Assembly (NCBI GenBank): GCA_020633515.1
Contig: JACKDM010000008.1
Span: forward strand, 59,956 to 123,955
From: Myxococcales bacterium
GTDB taxonomy: Bacteria; Myxococcota; Bradymonadia; UBA7976; UBA1532
Reading direction: 5' to 3'
DNA length: 64,000 nucleotides
The notes below the pieces were generated by a model. It worked only from the letters and a program-made list of their open reading frames with translations, was not told the origin of the DNA and did not search any database. Each line of letters begins with the position of its first letter. The first letter of the stretch is position 1. The translations under genes were made by a program, and so were the position numbers. Positions 24,956-32,274 of this stretch are shown one piece after another.

Positions 24956-27900
24956 CTACTCCGGGCAGGTGATCCGCAGGTCGAGCCGGTAGCGCGCCGA
25001 GCGGAGCCCGACCGGCTCGACCGCGACGAAGACCGGCCCGTCGACCGCCGCGTGATGGCCGCCGATCTCGTCGTCGGTGCCGGTGTCGACGATCGGGCCG
25101 AGCAGCCCGCCGCCGGGGCCGATGAAGCCGAGCGCGAGGTCGCCCTCGTCGTGGTCGAAGCGCAGGTGGGCCTCGATCGCGCAGCCGGCGAAGAGCTCGA
25201 CCCGGTAGTAGTCGACGTCGTCGCCGCAGATCGCGCCGTCGAGGCGCACGACGCCGTCGACGTCGACCGGGCGCGCGCTCTGGAGCGTGTCGTCGCCGTC
25301 GGGCGCCTCGGGGCAGGCGCCGGCGAGGCAGAAGCCGTCGGCGTTGGGTTCGAAGCCGGCGGCGCAGATCCCGAAGCCCTGCCGCACGCAGCCGCGCTCC
25401 CCGTCGTCGACGTAACCCGACGCGCAGGCCGGCGGCGCGACGCACGCCCCGCCGCCGCCGTCGCGATAGCCCTCGGCGCAGCTCCCGAGCAGCACGCAGC
25501 GCCCCGTCCCGTCGTCGCCGTTGAGCGCCGCGCAGTCGACCTCCGGCCGGCAGCGCCCGTCGGGGCCGAAGAGGGCGCCCGGCGCGCACACGTCGAACGC
25601 CACGCAGCGCCCGAAGCCGTCGTCGTGGAAGCCGAGCGCGCAGCGGTCGAGCGGCACGCAGACCCCGTTGCCGCCGTCGCGGTAGCCCGCCGCGCACGGC
25701 GCGCCCCGCGCGACGCAGCCGCCCGCCCCATCCGGCCGCAGCGGCGGCGCGCACGCGCCCGGGCAGCGCTGCGGGTCGCGCCACAGCTCGACCCGGTAGA
25801 CCGACTCACCCGCCGCGTCGGCCGGGAACGCCCGCACCCGCAGGTAGCGCGCCGCGTCGTCGGCTTCGAGCACCAGCCGCTCCTCGGCGCCGGTCGAGGC
25901 CGTCGCCCGCAGCACCCCGCCGTCGGCGTCGAGCAGCTCGAGGTCGAGGTCGATCCGGCTCGCGTCGAAGACGAGCCGCGCGACCGCCCCGCAGCCCGCC
26001 GGCCGCTCGATCCGCCACACCGCGGCCGCCGGCGCGCAGACGACGCCCTCGCCCCGCCCGCCGAGGATCAGCGCCGGCGCCTCGTCGAGCAGCTCGGTCC
26101 CCGCGCCGGGGCACTCGGCGACCGGCAGGCACGCGCCGTCGATCGGGCGCCGCCCGGCCGCGCACGCCCCCGGCGCCACGCAGCGGCCGGCGCCGTCGTC
26201 GACCCGGTCGGGCGCGCAGGCCGGCGCCGCGACGCACCGCCCGCCACCGCCGTCGCGGAAGCCGGGCGCGCAGACCAGCGCGCAGCGCCCGTCGCCGCCG
26301 TCGCGCTCGTTCGCCGGGCACGCCGCCTCGGTCATCCGGCACTCGCCCCACGGCGTGTAGTGGTGCTCGGGCGCGCAGGCGAGCAGCGGCGTGCAGACGC
26401 CCTCGCCGTCGAGCTGATGGCCCGGCGAGCACTGCCCCGCCGGCACGCACACCCCGTCACCGCCCTCGTCGCTCCCCGGCGGGCACACGCAGCCGCTCGG
26501 GCCACGCACCCGGTCGCCGAGGCACGGCGCGTCGGCCGGCGCGCACACCCCGTCGCCCCGATCGGCGAAGCCCGGCGCGCAGACCGGCTCGGGCAGGCAC
26601 ACCCCCCGCCCGCCGTCGCGGAAGCCGCGCACGCAGCGCCCCTCCGGCACGCACGGCGTCCCCGCCGCGCTCCCGTTCCCGTCGTGATAGCCCGGCGCGC
26701 AGCGCCCGATCGGCGCGCAGCGCCCGCCGCCGCCCGGCTGGAACCCCGCCGCGCAGAGCGTGCAGGCGCCGTCGTCGTCGAGCGTGTAGCCCTCGGCGCA
26801 CGCCCCGAGCGGCTGGCACGAGCCGTCGCCGCCGTCGTGGCCGTCGAGGTCGACCCGCAGCGCATAGCGCGCGCGCTCGCCGTGCACCTCGATCCGCCAC
26901 GGCCCCGGCCCCTCGAAGGCGATCCGCTCGTCGTCGGTCGCCGTGTCGGCCACCCGCATCGGCCGCGGCGCCACCTCGCTCCACACCGCCAGCGCCAGAT
27001 CGCCCTCGCCGCTGTCGTGCCGCAGCACCACCCGCCCCGCGCACGGCGGCCCGACGAGCCGGTACAGGTCGACGTCGCCGCACAGCACCCCGTACAGCGT
27101 CTCCCCCGCCGCGACCCGCGCCGGCCGCTCGGCGGAGCTCGGCTCGTGCGGATCATCGACGCCGCACTCGAAGAGCGTCACGCAGCGCCCATCGCCGTTG
27201 GGCGCGAGCCCCGCGATGCACTGCCGCGCCGGCCCGCAGCGGCCATCACCGCGGTCGACGAAGCCCGGATCACAATCCCCGACCGGCACGCAGTTGCCGC
27301 CGCCGCCGGGGTGGTAGCCGAACGCGCAGCCGGCGTCGGCGCTCACGCAGTCGCCGGCGCCGTCGTCGCGCCAGCCCTCGGCGCAGACCGCGCGCCGCCG
27401 GCAGCCGTCGCGGCGGTCGAGCCCGTAGCCCGCCGCGCAGGACCCGACCGGAAGGCACCCGCCGTCGCCGCCGTCGTGGAAGCCGTCCTCGCACGTCCCG
27501 ACCGGCAGACACACGCCCGCGCCGCCGTCGTGGAAGCCGTCGCCGCACGCGCCCTCGACGAGACACTCGCCGTCGCCGCCGTCGCGGAAGCCCGCCGAGC
27601 ACGACCCCAGCGGCACGCAGACGCCGTCGCCGCCGTCGTGCCAGCCCGCCGCGCACGACCCCACCGGCACGCACGCGCCGTCGCCGCCGTCGTGCCAGCC
27701 CGCCGCGCACATCCCCACCGGCACGCAGACCCCATCGCCGCCGTCGTGGAAGCCCGCCGAACACCTGCCCACCGGCACGCAGACCCCGTCGCCGCCGTCG
27801 CGGAAGCCCGCCGCGCACGACCCCACCGGCACGCAGTCGCCCTCGCCGCCGTCGTGCCAGCCCGAAGAGCACGACCCCAGCGGCACGCACTCGCCGTCGC

Positions 27901-28747
27901 CGCCGTCGTGCTCGCCCGCCGGGCACGCGTCCGAGACGCAGTCCTCACCCTCCAGCCGATAGCCCGCGCTGCACGTCCCCACCTCGACGCAGGCCCCGTC
28001 GCCGCCGTCGTGCCCCTCATAGACCGCCGTCAGCCGGTACGCCACCCCATCGCCCGTCACCACCGCCGTGAACGGCGCCGCCCCCGAGAGCGCCACCGCC
28101 GCCACCAGCGCCCCGCCGCTCGCCGCCCCCGTCCCCAGCTCCACCCCCGCCGCGTCCACCACCCCGAGCGTCAGCCCCGCCGCCGGCCGCGCCGTCACCG
28201 TCACCCGACATGCCGCGCCCGGCGCCAGCCGGAAGTGATCGGGATCCCCCGCGCACGCCACCCGATCGAGCCCGTCGATCGCCCCCGCCGTCTCCGGCGT
28301 GTCGTCCGGCTCCGCCGCGTCGTCGGCCGGGCACGCGCTCGGCGCGCACTCCGCGCCTGTGCACGGCCGGCACGCGCCCGCCTCGTCGAGCACCTGCCCC
28401 GCCGCGCACTCCCCCCGCGGCGCGCAGCCGCCCGCGCCGTCGGCGTGCTGACCTCGCGGGCACGCGCAGCCGGCGAGCCCGTCGCCGGTGAAGCCCGGCG
28501 GACACGCGGTGCAGGTGAAGCTGCCGCTCAGGTTGATGCACTCGGTGCGCGGGTCGCAGGGCGGCGGGGTGGCGCGGCACTCGTCGACGTCGACGCAGCC
28601 GCTCCCCTCGGCGAAGAAGCCCTCCGCGCAGCCCGCGTCGGGCGCGGCGTCGACCGGATCGGCCCCCTCACCATCGCAGCCGACCATCACGAGCGCGGCG
28701 AGGACGAGCAGGTGGCCGCACCACCCGCGGAGTTCGCGGTGCTTCAT
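24956..28747 (-). CDS. Giant Cys-repeat lipoprotein with EGF and PPC-like domains
   Basis: A 1263-residue lipoprotein (lipobox LVMVGC near residue 24). A calcium-binding EGF-like domain comes first (DVDECRATPPPCDP, then CINLSGSFTC). The rest alternates four beta-rich modules resembling bacterial pre-peptidase C-terminal (PPC) domains, with signatures DPDHFRL, DVDLYRL and DVDYYRV, with long arrays of an 18-residue Cys unit, consensus CAAGWHDGGDGACVPVGS. Around ten units are consecutive near the middle; many more divergent ones are scattered. No catalytic domain was seen. It lies 69 bases downstream of the vault-like gene on the same strand, so co-transcription is possible. A surface or adhesive role is inferred. 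Confidence 0.85.
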   Translation of the reverse strand: MKHRELRGWCGHLLVLAALVMVGCDGEGADPVDAAPDAGCAEGFFAEGSGCVDVDECRATPPPCDPRTECINLSGSFTCTACPPGFTGDGLAGCACPRGQHADGAGGCAPRGECAAGQVLDEAGACRPCTGAECAPSACPADDAAEPDDTPETAGAIDGLDRVACAGDPDHFRLAPGAACRVTVTARPAAGLTLGVVDAAGVELGTGAASGGALVAAVALSGAAPFTAVVTGDGVAYRLTAVYEGHDGGDGACVEVGTCSAGYRLEGEDCVSDACPAGEHDGGDGECVPLGSCSSGWHDGGEGDCVPVGSCAAGFRDGGDGVCVPVGRCSAGFHDGGDGVCVPVGMCAAGWHDGGDGACVPVGSCAAGWHDGGDGVCVPLGSCSAGFRDGGDGECLVEGACGDGFHDGGAGVCLPVGTCEDGFHDGGDGGCLPVGSCAAGYGLDRRDGCRRRAVCAEGWRDDGAGDCVSADAGCAFGYHPGGGGNCVPVGDCDPGFVDRGDGRCGPARQCIAGLAPNGDGRCVTLFECGVDDPHEPSSAERPARVAAGETLYGVLCGDVDLYRLVGPPCAGRVVLRHDSGEGDLALAVWSEVAPRPMRVADTATDDERIAFEGPGPWRIEVHGERARYALRVDLDGHDGGDGSCQPLGACAEGYTLDDDGACTLCAAGFQPGGGGRCAPIGRCAPGYHDGNGSAAGTPCVPEGRCVRGFRDGGRGVCLPEPVCAPGFADRGDGVCAPADAPCLGDRVRGPSGCVCPPGSDEGGDGVCVPAGQCSPGHQLDGEGVCTPLLACAPEHHYTPWGECRMTEAACPANERDGGDGRCALVCAPGFRDGGGGRCVAAPACAPDRVDDGAGRCVAPGACAAGRRPIDGACLPVAECPGAGTELLDEAPALILGGRGEGVVCAPAAAVWRIERPAGCGAVARLVFDASRIDLDLELLDADGGVLRATASTGAEERLVLEADDAARYLRVRAFPADAAGESVYRVELWRDPQRCPGACAPPLRPDGAGGCVARGAPCAAGYRDGGNGVCVPLDRCALGFHDDGFGRCVAFDVCAPGALFGPDGRCRPEVDCAALNGDDGTGRCVLLGSCAEGYRDGGGGACVAPPACASGYVDDGERGCVRQGFGICAAGFEPNADGFCLAGACPEAPDGDDTLQSARPVDVDGVVRLDGAICGDDVDYYRVELFAGCAIEAHLRFDHDEGDLALGFIGPGGGLLGPIVDTGTDDEIGGHHAAVDGPVFVAVEPVGLRSARYRLDLRITCPE
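27430..27935 (-). repeat. 54-bp tandem repeats (18-residue Cys units)
   Basis: About nine to ten consecutive 54-base units encode C-x3-G-[WFY]-[HR]-D-G-G-D-G-x-C-[VL]-[PL]-[VL]-G-x. Neighbouring copies differ at few bases (for example the two CAAGWHDGGDG units), which points to recent amplification. Such arrays are prone to length change and to collapse in assembly. Confidence 0.85.
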
Positions 28748-28816
28748 GAGCCTCGTTCTTTTGGGCAGGACCCCACCCGTACGAAACTACCCGAGGCCCC
28801 CCGGCCGACTCCAGGA

Positions 28817-31207
28817 TCAGCCCGCCGTCTCCTCGGCGAGCCGCGGCACGAGCGAAGCCGGCACGAAGTCGAGGAACTTGCGCGCCGTCGCGAGCAGCCC
28901 GCGCCCCTCGGCGGCGGCCAGCTCCCCGAAGTTCGCCGCGAGGTTCTCGAGCAGCGCCTGATCCCCCAGCCGGTTGAGCGCGGTGACGAGGTGCGGATCG
29001 AACGCCTGCGCCGCCCGCACCGCGCCCTCGACCCGCGCCGCGAGCGCCTCCAGTTCGAGCGCCTGCGCCTCGACCCGCCGCGCGTGACCGCGACCGTGCT
29101 CGGCGTGCTCCGCCTCCGCCTGCCGCGTCCGTCGCTCCAGCGCCGCCGCCAGCGCCGCCGCCTCCCGCTCGGCGTCGAGCGAAGCGAGCGCCGCCTGCCG
29201 CCGCCGCGCCGCCTCCGCCTCGGCGTGCGCCTGCGCCGCCCGCTCCGCGTCGAGCGCCGCCGTCAGCGTCGCCGTCTCGTGCTTCGCCCGCGCGAGCGCC
29301 CGCTCGACCTCTTCCAGCCGCCGCTGCGCCACCAGCTCCGCCTCCCGCGCGCTCGCCTCGAGCCCCCGCTCCATCGCGCCCACCCGCGCCCCGTCGAGCA
29401 GCGCCCGCACGTCTTCGTCGACCACCGCGAAGTCGAGCACCTCCACCTCGTGCACCCGCATCCCGTTCTCGCCGAACACCAGCCCCGGCCGCTCCCCGCT
29501 CTCCGGCCGCGCGCCCAGCACCCGGTCGCGCACCACCGCCGTGATCTCGCCCTGCAAGGTGTGGATGTCGAGCTGCCGCGCCCGCGCCTTGATCATCGAG
29601 CCCGCGTGGTCGCAGAGCAGCTTCACGTAGTCGTCCACCGCGAACCAGTCGCCGGGGTCGCCTTCGAAGTCGACCCGGTAGGTCACCGCCAGCTCGGCCG
29701 CGACCAGATCGCGGCTCACCAGCCGCAGCCGGTCGGAGACCTTGTTCCCCGCCACCTGCAGATAGCCCGTCACCAGCCGCTCGGCGTCGCGCTTCGGCGT
29801 CCCCGTCGACAGCGACAGCGGATGCAGCAGCTCGTCGTGCGCCAGCAGCAGCGAACACGGCCCCCGCTCGACCCGCCGCGCGCCGCTCTTGTCGACCACC
29901 TGCACCGCGAACCCCGCCCACACCTCGACCCGCACCGCGCCCTCGAAGCGCGTATCCAGCGTGATCGTGCGCGGCGGCGTGAAGCTCGCCGGCCGCTCGA
30001 AGCCCTCCGCCCCATCGCGCCGCCTCGGCCCCTCCACCGGCCGCTTCACCCGCGGCAGATCGGGCGCCACCTCCAGCCGCGGCGCCCCCCCGTCGCGCAG
30101 CGCCCGGTTGAAGACCAGCGCCTCGGCGTTGCCCGGGTACATCACCGCGCACTCCCGATCCGACAGCACCCGCCGGATGATCACCTCCCGCCGCGGATCG
30201 GGCAGCAGCATCTTCGGCCCGCGCACGAGGCTCACCTCGCCGGTGTGCCGATCGAGCAGATAGCGCCCCTCGCCCCGCGGGATCGCGACCGCCTGGTGCA
30301 GCTCGTGCTCCCCGCAGCGGATGATCGCGTGCTCCTCGCGCGGGAAGTAGATCACCCCGCCGCCGGTGATGAACAGCTCCTCGCCCTCGCGCCGCGCGGT
30401 GCCATCGGCCTCGGTGTAGGGCGCCGTCACCTTGACGTGCAGCCCCGTCGTCTCCGAGAGCTCGATCGCGCGGAACCGCCGGCGGCCGTCGCGCACCAGG
30501 AAGCGCTGGTCGGGCCGCGGAAACACGACCGCCTCCCCGCGAATGTACCGCTGCCGCCCGTCCTCCCCGACGAGCACGCAGTACTCCAGCCGCTCGAGCC
30601 GCACCGCGGTGCGGATGTGCCGCCCCTCCTCGTCGGGCACCACGTCGATCCCGGTCGGCGGCAGGTAGAAGCGCGCGTCGGTGCCGCGGATGATGTGCAC
30701 CTCGCCCACGATGAAGCGCGGCCTCTCCTCGGCGTGGTCGACCGGCAGCCCGAGCGCCGGCCAGCCCGCGGCGTTCGCGGCGGCGGCGTCGTAGACCCGC
30801 ACGTTGAGGTACTCGTCGGCCCGCAGCCGATGCCCCTCGATCACCTTCGCCATCTGCCCCGGCCACAGCGCGAACGCGATCGGCCCCGGCACGTTGTGCT
30901 TGAGCCCGACCTGCAGCTCGGGCGCGATGCTCGCGACCCCGCGGTTGGGGTGCACGCCGTCGCGGGCGGGGTTCTTGAGCGCGACGTACCAGTTGGCCGG
31001 CGCCGTCGCGAAGAGGCTCACCGCCTCCTTGAGATCGGCCGGCTCGAAGCGCTTGCTCGCCGGGTTGAAGACCACCGGCTGGTCGGTCTGCGCGAGGCTG
31101 GTCTTGTTGGGGCCGACGTAGCAGTTGATGTGGCCCTTGGTGGTGTCGAGCACATAGGCGTACTCGTTGGGCGCGAGCACCAGCTCGCGTTCGCGGCGGT
31201 TGTCCAT
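28817..31207 (-). CDS. Major vault protein (MVP) homologue
   Basis: A 796-residue cytoplasmic protein with the MVP architecture. Residues 1 to about 430 hold MVP-type repeats, the first reading LVLAPNEYAYVLDTTKG then YVGPNKTSLAQTDQPVVF (compare the YIHVLD...VGP pattern of eukaryotic MVP). RHTGEVSLVRGPKMLLPD precedes MYPGNAEALVFNRAL. Residues about 490-600 resemble the SPFH-like shoulder domain (LAVTYRVDFEGDPGDWF; FGENGMRVHEVEVLDF), and about 600-735 form the cap coiled coil. Eukaryotic MVP is near 890 residues; bacterial copies have been reported in a few lineages including myxobacteria. The ATG (MDNRRE) has GGAGAG upstream. It should self-assemble into a hollow particle; this is inference. 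Confidence 0.85.
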   Translation of the reverse strand: MDNRRERELVLAPNEYAYVLDTTKGHINCYVGPNKTSLAQTDQPVVFNPASKRFEPADLKEAVSLFATAPANWYVALKNPARDGVHPNRGVASIAPELQVGLKHNVPGPIAFALWPGQMAKVIEGHRLRADEYLNVRVYDAAAANAAGWPALGLPVDHAEERPRFIVGEVHIIRGTDARFYLPPTGIDVVPDEEGRHIRTAVRLERLEYCVLVGEDGRQRYIRGEAVVFPRPDQRFLVRDGRRRFRAIELSETTGLHVKVTAPYTEADGTARREGEELFITGGGVIYFPREEHAIIRCGEHELHQAVAIPRGEGRYLLDRHTGEVSLVRGPKMLLPDPRREVIIRRVLSDRECAVMYPGNAEALVFNRALRDGGAPRLEVAPDLPRVKRPVEGPRRRDGAEGFERPASFTPPRTITLDTRFEGAVRVEVWAGFAVQVVDKSGARRVERGPCSLLLAHDELLHPLSLSTGTPKRDAERLVTGYLQVAGNKVSDRLRLVSRDLVAAELAVTYRVDFEGDPGDWFAVDDYVKLLCDHAGSMIKARARQLDIHTLQGEITAVVRDRVLGARPESGERPGLVFGENGMRVHEVEVLDFAVVDEDVRALLDGARVGAMERGLEASAREAELVAQRRLEEVERALARAKHETATLTAALDAERAAQAHAEAEAARRRQAALASLDAEREAAALAAALERRTRQAEAEHAEHGRGHARRVEAQALELEALAARVEGAVRAAQAFDPHLVTALNRLGDQALLENLAANFGELAAAEGRGLLATARKFLDFVPASLVPRLAEETAG

Positions 31208-31348
31208 CGGGCTCTCCGGCGTGGGTGGGTGCCCGGGTCGCGTTCGCAATCACCGTGCCCGCGGCCGCGCCCCGTCGTGGCGCATCTTGGCCGGGCGGCT
31301 GCGCCGAAGTGGCGCCCCGAAACGGATCAGGTGATCGAGGACGGCGCG

Positions 31349-31603
31349 ATGCGACGACTGTACTGGGACTTCTTCGGCGGACAGGCCGCCGGCACCGCCG
31401 AGCACTTCCGCCGCCACCTCGACGAGTTCCTCGCCCGCGAGGCCATCACCGGCTGCGCGACCGGCACCGAGGCCTACACCCCGCTGCACCACGCCGCGTG
31501 GTGCGAGACCCCGCCCGAGCCCGAGCCCGTCATCATCCGCGCGCTCCGCCCCCGCCGCGCGACCGCGCCCGAGCTCGAGACCGAGCCCGAGACCGACCGC
31601 TAG
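31349..31603 (+). CDS. Small protein divergent from vault gene
   Basis: An 84-residue protein, divergent from the vault-like gene with 141 bases between starts. The N-terminal part (MRRLYWDFFGGQAAGTAEHF, then RRHLDEFLAREAI) looks like a compact helical domain; two Cys and several His follow (GCATGTE, HHAAWCETPP). The C-terminal 30 residues are a Pro/Glu/Arg-rich tail. GAGG lies 9 bases before the ATG; a GTG 18 bases upstream is an alternative. I do not recognise the family, though the aromatic-rich start looks conserved rather than random. It overlaps the next minus-strand gene by 4 bases tail to tail. Confidence 0.6.
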   Translation: MRRLYWDFFGGQAAGTAEHFRRHLDEFLAREAITGCATGTEAYTPLHHAAWCETPPEPEPVIIRALRPRRATAPELETEPETDR

Positions 31604-32274
31604 ACGTGCACCGCCAGCCCCTGCTCGGGCGCGACGAGCAGCGGCACCGTGTGGTCGCCGATCTTGTTCTCCGGCAGCCGATCGGGCACCACCAGCACCC
31701 GCGCCAGCCACGCCTCGCCCTCGCCCGCGACCCGCTCCGGCAGCCGCACCGGCGCGCCCGGCGCCTGCGTGCGCACCACCGCCGGCGCGATGTCGGCCGG
31801 CGGCGCCGGCGCTTCGATCGCCGAGCGCACCTTGCGCACCAGATCGCGCAGATGGAGCCGGTCGAAGCGCCGCGCCGGATCGAGGCTGAAGACCACCACC
31901 GCCTCCTCCGCCTCGTCGCCCGGCCGATACAGCTTGTTGTGCGCCCGCACCACCCCGCCGAGCACCAGCGGCGCCGTCTCCAGGAGCCGCGCCGTCTTCA
32001 CCGCCGGCGACGCCGTCCGCACGATCTGGATCCCGGCCCCGAGCATCAGCGGCAGCGCGACGAAGAACGCCAGCGCCGGCTCGACCGCGAGCGCGATCGC
32101 CGCCCCGTAGGCGCCGGCGGAGAGCACGAGCAGCACGACCGCGAGCCGCACCGTCGGAAACGCCGGCCGCTCCCCCACGTCGAGCCGGGTCAGCGGCCGC
32201 AAGCGGCTGTCGAGCGCGCGCGGGGTCTTCTCGTAGGTCTGGCGGATGGTCTCGAAGTCGAGCGGTTCGATCAC
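31600..32274 (-). CDS. Two-helix membrane protein of unknown function
   Basis: A 224-residue protein with a soluble N-terminus (about 45 residues), two adjacent hydrophobic helices (about 43-85: LAVVLLVLSAGAYGAAIAL and ALAFFVALPLMLGAGIQIV) and a cytoplasmic or periplasmic domain of about 135 residues. The GTG start overlaps the stop of the RND exporter gene as GTGA, so it belongs to that operon and is probably translated with it. No known domain is recognised; LRDLVRKVRSAIEAP is a likely amphipathic helix. It may be an accessory protein of the exporter. Confidence 0.75.
   Translation of the reverse strand: MIEPLDFETIRQTYEKTPRALDSRLRPLTRLDVGERPAFPTVRLAVVLLVLSAGAYGAAIALAVEPALAFFVALPLMLGAGIQIVRTASPAVKTARLLETAPLVLGGVVRAHNKLYRPGDEAEEAVVVFSLDPARRFDRLHLRDLVRKVRSAIEAPAPPADIAPAVVRTQAPGAPVRLPERVAGEGEAWLARVLVVPDRLPENKIGDHTVPLLVAPEQGLAVHV

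Noticed and set aside
27430..27935. Regular 54-base repeats resembling a CRISPR array
   Set aside because: The units are in frame with no unique spacers, encode a Cys repeat, and no cas genes are present.
25052..31603. A 2183-codon open frame on the plus strand opposite the Cys-repeat and vault-like genes
   Set aside because: It arises because the strong GC codon bias removes stops on the opposite strand. Its product is Arg/His/Ala-rich without domains, while the minus-strand genes have clear domains and ribosome sites. Only its last 84 codons are called.
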